Shown piece after piece: positions 47,730 to 56,483 of a DNA stretch of 64,000 bases. A model generated the notes under the pieces. It saw only the letters and a program-made list of their open reading frames with translations. It was not told where the DNA came from and did not search any database. A program made the position numbers and the translations under genes. Source of the stretch: Stenotrophomonas cyclobalanopsidis (GTDB lineage Bacteria; Pseudomonadota; Gammaproteobacteria; Xanthomonadales; Xanthomonadaceae); assembly GCF_008710035.1 (NCBI RefSeq), contig NZ_VYKI01000001.1, positions 174,857 through 238,856 on the forward strand, written 5' to 3'. The stretch's first letter is position 1. Each line of letters begins with the position of its first letter.

Positions 47730-48821
47730 ATGATGGCCACGACAGTCGGGCAACAACAGCTGGTCGCCGCGCGTGCTGCGTTCGCGGAAGGCGATGTGCA
47801 GTCCTTGGCGGTGTTGCCGCTGCCGCTGCAGCACTCCTGGCAGCGTTCGCGCGCGGCCGGGGTGCAGCCGGGGCAGGAGCCTTATTACCCGCCGCTGCAG
47901 GGCGATGGCCTGCGCCTGCGCGATCCCGAAGACCGCCGCCTCGCGCGCTGCGTGCAGCCCGAACTGGAACAGCTGTGGGCCGCCTTCGGTGGGCGTGGCT
48001 GGACGATGTTCTGCGCCAACCGCGAGGGCCTGGTCATCGCCCAGCAGGCGCATGGCCTGGAGGATGCGCCGCTGCTGCGGCCGATCCAGGTCGGGCGGCG
48101 GCTGGGTGAGGCCGAGATCGGCACCACGGCGCCAGCGGTCAGCCTGGCCGATGACGTGCCCGCGCTGGTGCGTGGCAACGAACATTACCTGCAGCGCTTC
48201 GCGCCGGTGTTCTGCCTGAGCGAACCGTTGCACGACCTCGATGGCCAGGTCTGCGGGGCGATCGACATCACCGGGCTGGGCGAGCGTGATCCGGCGCTGC
48301 TGCAGGGCTACTTCCGGCAGGCCGCGCTGGCCAGTGAGAACCGGTTGTTCCAAGGCCTGGCCGATGTGCACCTGCTGGCCGTGCAGCACGATCCACGCTG
48401 GCTGGCCACGCCGCTGCAGGGGCTGCTGGCGGTGCAGGATGATGGGCAGCTGCGTGCCGCCAACCGCGTGGCACGCCGCCTGCTGGGCCTGCCGCGCCGC
48501 GGGCCGTTGCCGCTGCTGTCGATGGAGACGGTGTTTGCCGGTGCCAGTGCAGCGCAACGGCGTCGGCTGCTGCAGCCGGGGCCTGCACACCGGGTGCGGC
48601 TGGGCGAGGGTAGTGCGGTATACCTGCAGCACCTGCGCGCACCGCGTGCGCCTCGCACCCGGGTGGCGGCAGCACCGATGGCCGTGGCCGACGTGCCATT
48701 GCGCCAGCAGCAGCGCGAAGCCGCACGGCGTGCGGCGCAGGCGGCCGAAGGCAATCTCAGCCTGGCCGCCCGCCAGTTGGGGATCTCGCGCACCACGCTG
48801 TACAAGCTGCTGCGCGATTAG
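47730..48821 (+). CDS. AcoR-like regulator lacking the sigma-54 AAA+ domain
   Basis: The 363-residue protein begins like AcoR-type activators (LQHSWQRSRAAGVQPGQEP), has a GAF-like sensor region (about 75-200) and a PAS-like segment (about 225-270), and ends in a Fis-type helix-turn-helix (AAEGNLSLAARQLGISRTTLYKLL). No Walker A, GAFTGA or Walker B motif is present between them, so it cannot remodel sigma-54 RNA polymerase. It lies just downstream of the aryl-alcohol/aldehyde genes and probably regulates them. The reading frame is continuous, so the domain loss is not a frameshift. ATG 47730 or 47733. Confidence 0.8.
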   Translation: MMATTVGQQQLVAARAAFAEGDVQSLAVLPLPLQHSWQRSRAAGVQPGQEPYYPPLQGDGLRLRDPEDRRLARCVQPELEQLWAAFGGRGWTMFCANREGLVIAQQAHGLEDAPLLRPIQVGRRLGEAEIGTTAPAVSLADDVPALVRGNEHYLQRFAPVFCLSEPLHDLDGQVCGAIDITGLGERDPALLQGYFRQAALASENRLFQGLADVHLLAVQHDPRWLATPLQGLLAVQDDGQLRAANRVARRLLGLPRRGPLPLLSMETVFAGASAAQRRRLLQPGPAHRVRLGEGSAVYLQHLRAPRAPRTRVAAAPMAVADVPLRQQQREAARRAAQAAEGNLSLAARQLGISRTTLYKLLRD

Positions 48822-48830
48822 TTGAGCAGT

Positions 48831-49025
48831 CCGCCGGGCATGGCCCGGCGCTACCGCTGTAGCCTGGGGTGCGCCGGGTCATCCATCGCGCGCCGTTCCG
48901 GTAGCGCCGGGCCATGCCCGGCGGCATCCATCAGTCGCGCGATCCCCCCGGTAGCGCCGGGCCATGCCCGGCGGTGGGTCATCAGCCGCGCGATCCCCCG
49001 GGTAGCGCCGGGCCATGCCCGGCGG
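48831..49025. repeat. Array of four GCCGGGC GTAG palindromes
   Basis: One inverted copy (48831-48855) is followed by three direct copies starting at 48901, 48951 and 49002. The direct copies are spaced 50-51 bp apart and share spacers of the type CATCCATCAGTCGCGCGATC. The last copy ends six bases before the yajQ stop codon. Confidence 0.9.
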
Positions 49026-49031
49026 CATCCA

Positions 49032-49514
49032 TCAATCGCGGAAGTTGTTGAACTGCAGCGGCAGCTCGAACTTGCCGGCCTTCAGCACCGCGATGGCGTC
49101 CTGCAGGTCGTCGCGCTTCTTGCCCTGCACGCGCAGCTTGTCGCCGTTGATCTGGCTTTCCACCTTCAGCTTCGCTTCCTTCAGGGCAGCGGCGATCTTC
49201 TTGGCGATCTTCTGCTCGATGCCCTGCTTGACGGTGATCTTCTGCCGGGCCTGGGCCAGGTTGGTCTCGATGTCGCCAAACTCCAGGCTCAGCACGTCGA
49301 TGCCGCGCGCGGCCAGGCGGGCGCGCAGGATGTCGTTCATCTGCTTGAGCTGGAACTCGGTCGGTGCGGACTGGTTGATGACATCTCCCTCGCGCTCGAA
49401 CTTGGCTTCCACGCCCTTGAAGTCGAAGCGGGTGGCCAGTTCGCGGTTGGCCTGGTCGATGGCGTTGGTCAGTTCGTGGGTGTCGACTTCGGACACGACG
49501 TCGAAGGAAGGCAT
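49032..49514 (-). CDS. yajQ: YajQ family nucleotide-binding protein
   Basis: The 160-residue protein starts MPSFDVVSEVDTHELTNAID and ends in LQFNNFRD, both diagnostic of YajQ. Two RRM-like folds are expected. In Xanthomonas campestris the orthologue binds cyclic di-GMP and acts with a transcription factor on virulence genes, so a similar signalling role is plausible here. Confidence 0.94.
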   Translation of the reverse strand: MPSFDVVSEVDTHELTNAIDQANRELATRFDFKGVEAKFEREGDVINQSAPTEFQLKQMNDILRARLAARGIDVLSLEFGDIETNLAQARQKITVKQGIEQKIAKKIAAALKEAKLKVESQINGDKLRVQGKKRDDLQDAIAVLKAGKFELPLQFNNFRD

Positions 49515-49605
49515 GGGCGCGGCTCCGCGGAATTCAGTGGCCACCATTCTATCGCGGCACCCGTGCCCCGCGCCCGACGGGGCACGCGGTCGGCGATAAT
49601 GGGCC

Positions 49606-50502
49606 ATGAACGCGCAACGCTCCCCTTCGCGCGCGGTGACCTGGATGGTCGCCGCCGTGGCCTGCTTCTCGCTGATGGACGCCGGCATGAAACAGCTGTC
49701 GGCCAGCTACCCCTCGCTGGAGGTCACCTTCCTGCGTGGCGCGGCCTCGCTGCCCTTCGTGCTGGTGTGGGTGCTGGCCAGTGCCGGCCCGCGCTCACTC
49801 ATTCCGCGCCGCTGGGGCCTGCACCTGCTGCGCGGCGGCCTGGGCATGGCGATGATCGGCTGCTTCGTTTATGCGTTGCGCGACCTGCCGCTGTCCACCG
49901 CCTACAGCATCTACTTTGTGGCCCCGCTGCTGATCGCCGCGCTGTCGGTGCCGCTGCTGGGCGAGCGGGTCGGGCCGCGCCGCTGGGTGGCCATCGGCGT
50001 CGGCCTGCTGGGCGTGATCGTGGTGCTGCGCCCGGGCGTGGAGGGCTTCATTTCCATCCCCGGCCTGATGGTGCTGGCCGCCGCCACCGCCTATGCCATC
50101 GCCGCGATCACCGTCAGCCTGCTGACTCGCACCGACACTTCGCAGTCGATGGTGGTCTGGTTCCTGGTCATCATGGCCATCGGTGCCGGCCTGCTGGCCT
50201 TGCCCGGCTGGGTGCCGCTGCAGCTGGCGCATGCGCCGCTGATCGCCGGCATGGGCCTGGCCGGCGCGCTGGGCCAGATCGCCCTGACCCGCGCCTTCCA
50301 GCTGGGCGAGGCGTCGATGATCGCGCCGCTGGAGTACAGCGGCCTGGTCTGGGTGATCGGTTGGGACCTGGCCTTCTGGGGCCAGCTGCCGGACGCCTGG
50401 ACCTGGGCCGGCGCGGCGATCATCGTGGCCTCGGGCCTGTACCTGCTGCATCGCGAGCGCCTGAACCGGGTGCAGCCGCCGAAGCCGCTGGATCATCCGT
50501 AG
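49606..50502 (+). CDS. EamA-family drug/metabolite transporter
   Basis: The 298-residue protein has ten predicted transmembrane helices in two EamA repeats (about 10-135 and 150-285). The substrate is unknown. Its stop codon TAG is the TAG of a GTAG palindrome that begins at 50499, so the insertion or retention of the repeat defines the C-terminus. Confidence 0.85.
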   Translation: MNAQRSPSRAVTWMVAAVACFSLMDAGMKQLSASYPSLEVTFLRGAASLPFVLVWVLASAGPRSLIPRRWGLHLLRGGLGMAMIGCFVYALRDLPLSTAYSIYFVAPLLIAALSVPLLGERVGPRRWVAIGVGLLGVIVVLRPGVEGFISIPGLMVLAAATAYAIAAITVSLLTRTDTSQSMVVWFLVIMAIGAGLLALPGWVPLQLAHAPLIAGMGLAGALGQIALTRAFQLGEASMIAPLEYSGLVWVIGWDLAFWGQLPDAWTWAGAAIIVASGLYLLHRERLNRVQPPKPLDHP

Positions 50503-50566
50503 AGTCGAGCGTGCTCGACTGTTTCGGTGGCCGGACGGAAAGCAGTCGAGCAAGCTCGACTCTACC
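50499..50566. repeat. Inverted pair of TCGAGC-type GTAG palindromes
   Basis: The first copy (50499-50520, core TCGAGCGTGCTCGA) overlaps the stop codon of the transporter gene. The second, inverted, is at 50544-50566 with core TCGAGCAAGCTCGA. Confidence 0.85.
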
Positions 50567-50701
50567 GACCCCCACCGTCATCCCCGGTACACGCGTCTTA
50601 GAACCAAAAGGAATAACATTCTGGCCCAAGGCGCAGGCGCGCAACCGCCGGCGCTGGTAGGCTGCACGCCCCTTCCATCGCTCTGCCGGTGAGCCACGCC
50701 C

Positions 50702-51709
50702 GTGATCGAGTTCCAGCGCCTGCACAAATCCTATGCCGTTGCCGGCCGCCAAGTGAGCGCGCTGCAACCGCTGGACCTGACCATCGAGGCCGGCGAAGTG
50801 TTCGGCATCATCGGCCATTCCGGCGCGGGCAAGTCGACCCTGATCCGCATGATCAACCGCCTGGAAGAACCCAGCGGTGGGCGCCTGCTGATCGGCGGCG
50901 AGGACATCACCGCGCTGGATGCGGATGGGCTGCGCGCGCTGCGCCGGCGAATCGGCATGATCTTCCAGCACTTCAACCTGCTGTCCTCGCGTACCGTGGC
51001 TGGCAACGTGGCGTTCCCGCTGGAACTGGGTGGCATGCCCAAGGCCGAGATCGACGCGCGCGTGGCCGAGCTGCTGCAGACCGTCGGCCTGCAGGACCAC
51101 GCGGCGAAGTATCCGGCGCAGCTGTCCGGCGGCCAGAAGCAGCGCGTTGGCATCGCCCGTGCGCTGGCCACCCGCCCGCAGATCCTGCTATGCGATGAAG
51201 CCACCAGTGCGCTCGACCCGCAGACTACGGCCTCGGTGCTGTCGCTGCTGTCAAAGATCAACCGCGAGCTGGGCCTGACCATCGTGCTGATCACCCACGA
51301 GATGGATGTGATCCGCCGCGTCTGCGACCGCGTGGCGGTGCTCGATGCGGGTGATCTGGTGGAAACCGGCCCGGTCACCCAGGTCTTCCTGCACCCGCAG
51401 CACCCGACCACGCGCCGTTTCGTCAGCGAATCGGAGCATGTGGACGAGGGCACGCTGCACCGCGATTTCGACGTGGTCGGTGGCCGCATCGTGCGCCTGA
51501 CCTTCCTCGGCGGCGATACCTACGAACCGCTGCTGGGCAGCGTTGCGCGGCAGACCGGCGTCGACTACAACATCCTGTCCGGCCGCATCGACCGGATCAA
51601 GGACACCCCGTATGGCCAGCTGGTGGTCGCCCTGGTGGGCGGTGACCAGTCCGCCGCGCAGGCCGCGTTCGTGGCCGCCGGCGTGCACGTTGAGGAACTG
51701 CGTCGATGA
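50702..51709 (+). CDS. metN: Methionine ABC importer ATPase
   Basis: The 335-residue ATPase has Walker [10 protein letters not shown] (residues 38-46), signature LSGGQ (141-145), Walker [12 protein letters not shown] and a C-terminal NIL domain (about 265-335) that senses methionine and inhibits transport. It starts with GTG 50702. It overlaps metI by four bases (ATGA). Confidence 0.94.
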   Translation: MIEFQRLHKSYAVAGRQVSALQPLDLTIEAGEVFGIIGHSGAGKSTLIRMINRLEEPSGGRLLIGGEDITALDADGLRALRRRIGMIFQHFNLLSSRTVAGNVAFPLELGGMPKAEIDARVAELLQTVGLQDHAAKYPAQLSGGQKQRVGIARALATRPQILLCDEATSALDPQTTASVLSLLSKINRELGLTIVLITHEMDVIRRVCDRVAVLDAGDLVETGPVTQVFLHPQHPTTRRFVSESEHVDEGTLHRDFDVVGGRIVRLTFLGGDTYEPLLGSVARQTGVDYNILSGRIDRIKDTPYGQLVVALVGGDQSAAQAAFVAAGVHVEELRR

Positions 51710-52395
51710 TCGTCGCTACTGCTGAGGGCTTCTTCCGCCACCTGGATGCGGACAAGTGGGTGGATATCGGCAAGGCCACCATCGAGACGCTGCTGATGAT
51801 GGCCGGCTCGCTGCCGCTGACCCTGGCCATCGGCCTGCCGATGGGCGTGCTGCTGTACGTGTTCGGTGCGCCGCAGATGAAGCGTCGTCCGTTTGCCTAC
51901 GGCGTGCTGGCGATCGTGGTGAACCTGCTGCGTTCGGTGCCCTTCATCATCCTGATGGTGGTGCTGATTCCGGTGTCGCTGTGGCTAATGGGCCAGTCCA
52001 TCGGTGTGCTCGGCACGCTGCCGGCGCTGGTGATCGGCGCCGCGCCGTTCTATGCACGCCTGGTCGAGACCGCGCTGCGCGAAGTGGACCGCGGCGTGGT
52101 CGAGGCCGCGCAGTCGATGGGCGCCACCACCTGGCAGCTGGTCACCCGGGTGCTGCTGCCCGAAGCGCGGCCGGGCCTGATTGCCGCCGCCACGGTCACC
52201 ACCGTTGCTCTGGTCGGCTTCACCGCCATGGGCGGCGCGATCGGTTCCGGCGGCCTGGGTGACCTGTCCCTGCGCGAAGGCTACCAGCGCAACCGCACCG
52301 ACGTGGCCCTGGTCACCGTGGTGGTGCTGCTGATTTTGGTGCAGCTGCTGCAGATGCTCGGCGACCGCCTGGTCGCGCATTACACCCGCAAGTAA
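51706..52395 (+). CDS. metI: Methionine ABC importer permease
   Basis: The 229-residue permease has five predicted transmembrane helices and the coupling motif [22 protein letters not shown] (in part [14 protein letters not shown]). It forms the importer with MetN. The substrate-binding lipoprotein gene metQ, usually third in the operon, is not found; a hairpin and a GTAG palindrome follow instead. Confidence 0.94.
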   Translation: MIVATAEGFFRHLDADKWVDIGKATIETLLMMAGSLPLTLAIGLPMGVLLYVFGAPQMKRRPFAYGVLAIVVNLLRSVPFIILMVVLIPVSLWLMGQSIGVLGTLPALVIGAAPFYARLVETALREVDRGVVEAAQSMGATTWQLVTRVLLPEARPGLIAAATVTTVALVGFTAMGGAIGSGGLGDLSLREGYQRNRTDVALVTVVVLLILVQLLQMLGDRLVAHYTRK

Positions 52396-52400
52396 CACCG

Positions 52401-52451
52401 TGCCGGGCGGCGCCCGGCATCGTCCGGGTAGCGCCGGGCCATGCCCGGCGG
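52401..52451. repeat. Palindrome and GTAG repeat after metI
   Basis: TGCCGGGCG-G-CGCCCGGCA (52401-52419) is a near-perfect palindrome that may end metNI transcription, although no T tract follows. A GCCGGGC GTAG copy is at 52428-52451. Confidence 0.75.
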
Positions 52452-52515
52452 CGGCATGACGCAATCGATCCATTGAAAACCTGAATCACCGAACCGGGAC
52501 TGGCAGCACATCCAG

Positions 52516-52557
52516 TTGCTTGGTATATTCCGCGCGACGTAATACGTTTTGCGGAAT
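52516..52557 (+). promoter_or_regulatory. Promoter and operator of the higBA pair
   Basis: TTGCTT (52516-52521) and TAATAC (52540-52545) are 18 bp apart. The -10 element lies inside the inverted repeat ACGTA-A-TACGT (52537-52547), and a second inverted repeat ATTCCGC/GCGGAAT (52527-52533 and 52551-52557) brackets the start. Both are placed for autorepression by the antitoxin. Confidence 0.6.
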
Positions 52558-52834
52558 GATCCGGTCCTTCCGTTGCAAGCACACCCGCGCCTTGTTTGAA
52601 GGCCACTGCGTGCGCGCCTGGCTGCCGATCAGACGCGCAGCCGAACGCAAGCTGCAGATGCTTGACTCGGCACAGACGCTGGCGTTCCTGCGCAGTCCGC
52701 CTGGCAACCGGTTGGAGGCACTGGCGGGCGACCGCAAAGGGCAGCACAGCCTGCGAATCAACGATCAGTGGCGGCTGTGTTTCATCTGGACCGAAAGCGG
52801 TCCGCAATCCGTGGAAATCGTTGACTACCACTGA
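52556..52834 (+). CDS. HigB-like toxin of a type II toxin-antitoxin system
   Basis: The 92-residue basic protein fits the HigB branch of the RelE superfamily, ribosome-dependent mRNA endonucleases. It starts MIRSFRCKHTRALFEG and ends with RLCFIWTESGPQSVEIVDYH. ATG 52556 lies inside the operator region, so the mRNA leader is very short. The toxin gene precedes the antitoxin gene, the usual HigBA order, with a 10-bp gap. Confidence 0.9.
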   Translation: MIRSFRCKHTRALFEGHCVRAWLPIRRAAERKLQMLDSAQTLAFLRSPPGNRLEALAGDRKGQHSLRINDQWRLCFIWTESGPQSVEIVDYH

Positions 52835-52844
52835 GGCATTCGCC

Positions 52845-53144
52845 ATGAAGCCAACCGACAATCGCATGCGGGCCATCCATCCCGGCGAGATCCTGCGCGA
52901 AGAGTTCCTCTCCCCACTGGCCTTGAGCGTGAACGCGTTGGCGAGGGCGTTGGATGTTCCGGCCACACGCCTGCATGCCATCGTCCATGGCGAACGTGCG
53001 ATCAGCGCCGATACCGCTGCCCGGCTGGCGCGTCATTTTGGCGGCGATGCTGCATCGTGGCTGGCGCTGCAGGCGACCTATGACCTGAAGACGTTGCCCA
53101 CACTCGGCGAGATCGAACGCCGCGTGCAGCCGCGGGCGGCGTAA
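52845..53144 (+). CDS. HigA-like antitoxin, XRE family
   Basis: The 99-residue protein has the HigA start AIHPGEILREEFLSPL and a helix-turn-helix (about 25-65; VNALARALDVPATRLHAIVHGERAISADTAARLARHF). It neutralises the toxin and represses the shared promoter. The first ten residues precede the conserved HPGEIL. Confidence 0.92.
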   Translation: MKPTDNRMRAIHPGEILREEFLSPLALSVNALARALDVPATRLHAIVHGERAISADTAARLARHFGGDAASWLALQATYDLKTLPTLGEIERRVQPRAA

Positions 53145-53157
53145 GGCACGTCACGTC

Positions 53158-53207
53158 CGCCGGGCATGGCCCGGTATCGTCCGGGTAGCGCCGGGCCATG
53201 CCCGGCG
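53158..53207. repeat. Inverted pair of GCCGGGC GTAG palindromes
   Basis: A truncated inverted copy (53158-53175) and a full direct copy (53184-53207) lie between the antitoxin and lipocalin genes, which converge. Confidence 0.8.
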
Positions 53208-53215
53208 ACGCTTTT

Positions 53216-53818
53216 TCAGCGCACGTTCGGGACTTCGTAGCCCAGCTTGCCGACCTGGTCGGCGTGCTGCGGCACGCGCTTGAGCTTGTCGGTGTTCACG
53301 CCGTACTCGTCGCGCAGGCGCTCGGCCAGCTCCTTGTACAGCGCCTTGTCCATGTCCGGCTGGCGCGAGAAGATCCAGGCCATTTCCCGGCCCGGGTAGC
53401 CGATCATCGCCCACGAATAGTCCGGGGCGACTTCCAGAACGCGCGAATGGGTCGGCACGATCCGGTAGAACCAGGTGCGCCAGGCGTGGTTGCCGCTGTC
53501 GGCGTCGACGCTGGCACGCGCACGCACTTCCTGCTGCGGCGCACCGAAGCCATCGCGGTAGCGGTAGACGATGCCCACCTTGTTGTCTTCGCGCAGCGTG
53601 TATTCGTTGACGCTGGCCACGTGGCCGCGTTCGATGAAGTTCGGCACGCGGCCGATCACGTACCAGGTGCCCATGAAGCGCTGCAGATCGATCGGCGCAC
53701 CATGTTCGGAGGCCCCCGATGCGCTGGCGCGCGGCAACGGCGGGTCGCTGGCGGCCAGCGCGGGGCCTCCAAGGGACAGAGCCAGCAACACGGCGCAGAA
53801 CGGGCGGATCGAGGACAT
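53216..53818 (-). CDS. Bacterial lipocalin (Blc-like)
   Basis: The 200-residue product has a signal peptide (about 1-22, ending ALA) without an obvious lipobox cysteine. The lipocalin fold follows, with the signature MGTWYVIGRVPNFIERG, then NEYTLREDNKVGIVYRY, WFYRIVPTHSRVLEV and the YAWMIGYPGR-like strand (here YSWAMIGYPGR). Blc proteins carry lysophospholipids or fatty acids in the envelope. Unlike E. coli Blc it is predicted periplasmic, not lipid-anchored. ATG 53818 is chosen. Confidence 0.88.
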   Translation of the reverse strand: MSSIRPFCAVLLALSLGGPALAASDPPLPRASASGASEHGAPIDLQRFMGTWYVIGRVPNFIERGHVASVNEYTLREDNKVGIVYRYRDGFGAPQQEVRARASVDADSGNHAWRTWFYRIVPTHSRVLEVAPDYSWAMIGYPGREMAWIFSRQPDMDKALYKELAERLRDEYGVNTDKLKRVPQHADQVGKLGYEVPNVR

Positions 53819-53944
53819 GCGGGAGCGAGCTCCATTGGGTGCCCAAGCATGGTCGACTGTGTGTGCTCGATCCGTCAATGGCGGTCGCAGTCTGTGAGAA
53901 GGGAGCGGGCCAAGCTCGCCGCCATCGAACCATCGAGACCGCCC

Positions 53945-54259
53945 ATGAACGCTCGCTCTTCCCGTCGCAACCCTGCTGAACGCGACAGCTTCGCCTCCGA
54001 CCGCCGCCTGTTGCGCAGCGTGCAGCAACTGGCCCTGGCCGGGCTCGCGCTGGTGCTGGTGTGGCCGGCCGCACGCGGCAGCAGTGTCTGGCTGGGCTGG
54101 CTGCCGCTGTGGCTGGTGGGCATGCCGCTGGCAGCCTGGTGGGCGCTGCTGGGCTGCCCGTTGCCGCTGCGGGCCTGGCTGCGCCGCCAGCGCCAGCCGG
54201 GCGTGCAGGCCCGGCGCCTGCCGGCACGGGCGCGGCGCGCGCGTACCGCTGCGGCCTGA
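53945..54259 (+). CDS. Small membrane protein, hypothetical
   Basis: The 104-residue protein has two close hydrophobic segments (about residues 28-45 and 50-70) flanked by strongly basic ends, with an arginine-rich C-terminus. No domain is recognised. ATG 53945 lacks a strong ribosome site. Its position is divergent from the lipocalin gene and 69 bp before the peptidase gene. Confidence 0.5.
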   Translation: MNARSSRRNPAERDSFASDRRLLRSVQQLALAGLALVLVWPAARGSSVWLGWLPLWLVGMPLAAWWALLGCPLPLRAWLRRQRQPGVQARRLPARARRARTAAA

Positions 54260-54328
54260 CCTTCGACACGGGGGCGGCCCCGGGGATCCGTGCTAGCGTT
54301 CCAGCGCTTATGACTGCCTGGAACCGCA

Positions 54329-56425
54329 ATGTCACGATTCGCTTCCGCCTGCCTGCTGGCCGGCATGATGACCGCTGCTTCGGTGGGGACCACCGTGGCT
54401 GCTGAAGAGACCGACCGTTACGCCTGGCTGGAGGACGTCACCGGCGACAAGCCGCTGTCCTGGGTCAAGGAACAGAATGCCAGGTCCGAGGGCCGCCTGG
54501 CGCAGACCCCGGCCTTCAAGCAGATGGAAGCCAGCATCCGCGAGGTGCTCGATTCGGACGCCAAGATCCCCGGCGTGCAGAAGATCGGCGACTACTACTA
54601 CAACTTCTGGAAGGACCAGCAGCACGAGCGTGGCCTGTGGCGCCGCACCACCCTGGCCGAGTACCGCAAGGCCTCGCCGCAGTGGGAAACCGTGCTCGAC
54701 CTGGATGCACTGAACAAGGCCGAGGGCGAGAACTGGGTCTGGCACGGCGCCGACTGCCTGCGCCCGGACTACAGCCGCTGCCTGATCGCGCTGTCGCGCG
54801 GCGGCGCCGATGCCGATGTCACCCGTGAATTCGACCTGGCCAGCAAGACCTGGATCAAGGACGGCTTCTTCCGCCCCGAATCCAAGGGCGGCCTGGGCTG
54901 GATCGACCGTGATTCGGTATTCGTCTACACCGATTTCGGCGGCGGTTCGATGACAACCTCCGGCTACCCGCGCGTGGCCAAGCTGTGGAAGCGTGGCACG
55001 CCGCTGGCCTCGGCCAGCGTGGTCTACGAAGGCAAGCCGGAAGACATGTACATCGCAGCGATGCACGATGACACCCCGGGCTTCGAGCGCAACCTGGTCA
55101 GCCGCACGCTGGCCTTCTACAACAACGAGCTGTACCTGCGCGCCGACAATGGCACGCTGACCAGGATCGACGCGCCGAACTCGGCGGAGAAGGGCCTGCA
55201 CAAGCAGTGGCTGACTTTGGAGCTGCGCGACCCGTGGACCGTGGGTGGCAAGACCTACGCCTCCGGCTCGCTGCTGGCGACCAAGCTCGACGACTTCCTG
55301 GCCGGCAAGCGTGATTTCGAAGTCCTGTTCACCCCGACCGCGACCACCTCGCTGGCCGGTGCCACCTGGACCAAGAGCCACCTCGTGCTGAACGTGCTCG
55401 ACGACGTCAAGAACCGCCTGTCGGTGCTGACCCCGGGTGCCAACGGCTGGCAGAAGAGTGAGTTCGTCGGTGCGCCGGCCTTCGGCACCCTGGCCGTGGG
55501 CGCAGTGGACAGCAACGACAGCGACGCCGTGTGGCTGACCGCCACCGATTACCTGACCCCGACCACCCTGGCCCTGGCCGACATCGGCAAGGCCCCGGAA
55601 ACGCTGAAGACCATGCCGGCCTTCTTCGATGCCGAGGGCAAGGTGATCGAGCAGCACTTCGCCACCAGCAAGGACGGTACCCGCGTGCCGTACTTCGTGG
55701 TGCACGACAAGGCGATGAAGCTGGACGGCTCCAATCCGACCCTGCTGTACGGCTACGGTGGCTTCGAGATCTCGCTGACCCCGAGCTACTCCGGGGGCAT
55801 GGGCCGCGCCTGGCTGGAGAAGGGCGGCGTGTACGTGGTCGCCAACATCCGTGGCGGTGGCGAGTACGGCCCGCGCTGGCACCAGGCGGCGCTGAAGCAG
55901 AACCGCCACAAGGCCTATGAAGACATGGCCGCGGTGGCGCAGGATCTGGTCACCCGCAAGATCACCACCGCCAAGCACCTGGGCGTGCAGGGCGGCAGCA
56001 ACGGCGGCCTGCTCACCGGCAACATGCTCACCCAGTACCCCGAGCTGTTCGGTGCGGTGGTGGTGCAGGTGCCGCTGCTGGACATGAAGCGCTACAGCCA
56101 CCTGCTGGCCGGCGCTTCGTGGATGGCCGAGTACGGCAACCCGGACACCAGCGACTGGGAGTTCATCAAGACCTTCTCGCCGTACCACCTGTTCGATGCG
56201 AAGAAGAGCTACCCACCGGTGCTGTTCACCACCTCCACCCGCGATGACCGCGTGCATCCGGGCCACGCCCGCAAGATGGCGGCGAAGATGATCGACGCCG
56301 GCAAGGACGTGACCTACTACGAGAACATCGAAGGTGGCCACGGCGGCGCAGCCAACAACGCGCAGGCCGCACACATGTCGGCCCTGGCCTACAGCTTCCT
56401 GTGGGAGCGTTTGGGCGGCAAGTAA
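54329..56425 (+). CDS. Exported prolyl oligopeptidase (S9A)
   Basis: The 698-residue serine peptidase has a signal peptide (about 1-25, ending VAA), an N-terminal beta-propeller (DRYAWLEDVTGDK onwards) and an alpha/beta-hydrolase domain. The nucleophile is S557 in GGSNGG and the histidine is H671 in EGGHGG; the aspartate is in STRDDRVHPGH. Cleavage after proline in short peptides is expected. It ends in a terminator. A second S9 enzyme lies 1.5 kb further on. Confidence 0.92.
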   Translation: MSRFASACLLAGMMTAASVGTTVAAEETDRYAWLEDVTGDKPLSWVKEQNARSEGRLAQTPAFKQMEASIREVLDSDAKIPGVQKIGDYYYNFWKDQQHERGLWRRTTLAEYRKASPQWETVLDLDALNKAEGENWVWHGADCLRPDYSRCLIALSRGGADADVTREFDLASKTWIKDGFFRPESKGGLGWIDRDSVFVYTDFGGGSMTTSGYPRVAKLWKRGTPLASASVVYEGKPEDMYIAAMHDDTPGFERNLVSRTLAFYNNELYLRADNGTLTRIDAPNSAEKGLHKQWLTLELRDPWTVGGKTYASGSLLATKLDDFLAGKRDFEVLFTPTATTSLAGATWTKSHLVLNVLDDVKNRLSVLTPGANGWQKSEFVGAPAFGTLAVGAVDSNDSDAVWLTATDYLTPTTLALADIGKAPETLKTMPAFFDAEGKVIEQHFATSKDGTRVPYFVVHDKAMKLDGSNPTLLYGYGGFEISLTPSYSGGMGRAWLEKGGVYVVANIRGGGEYGPRWHQAALKQNRHKAYEDMAAVAQDLVTRKITTAKHLGVQGGSNGGLLTGNMLTQYPELFGAVVVQVPLLDMKRYSHLLAGASWMAEYGNPDTSDWEFIKTFSPYHLFDAKKSYPPVLFTTSTRDDRVHPGHARKMAAKMIDAGKDVTYYENIEGGHGGAANNAQAAHMSALAYSFLWERLGGK

Positions 56426-56434
56426 GCAGAACCG

Positions 56435-56465
56435 AAAACACCGCCCACCAGGGCGGCGTTTTTCG
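56435..56465 (+). terminator. Terminator of the S9A peptidase gene
   Basis: CCGCCC pairs with GGGCGG around ACCA and is followed by CGTTTTTCG, ten to forty bases past the stop. Confidence 0.8.
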
Positions 56466-56483
56466 TTGGGCGTTCGTTGAACG

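Noticed and set aside
50600..50628. Possible metal-regulator or SAM-related site before metN (GGAATAACATTC region)
   Set aside because: Only one half of a Zur-like or other palindrome is visible, and no SAM riboswitch fold could be drawn.
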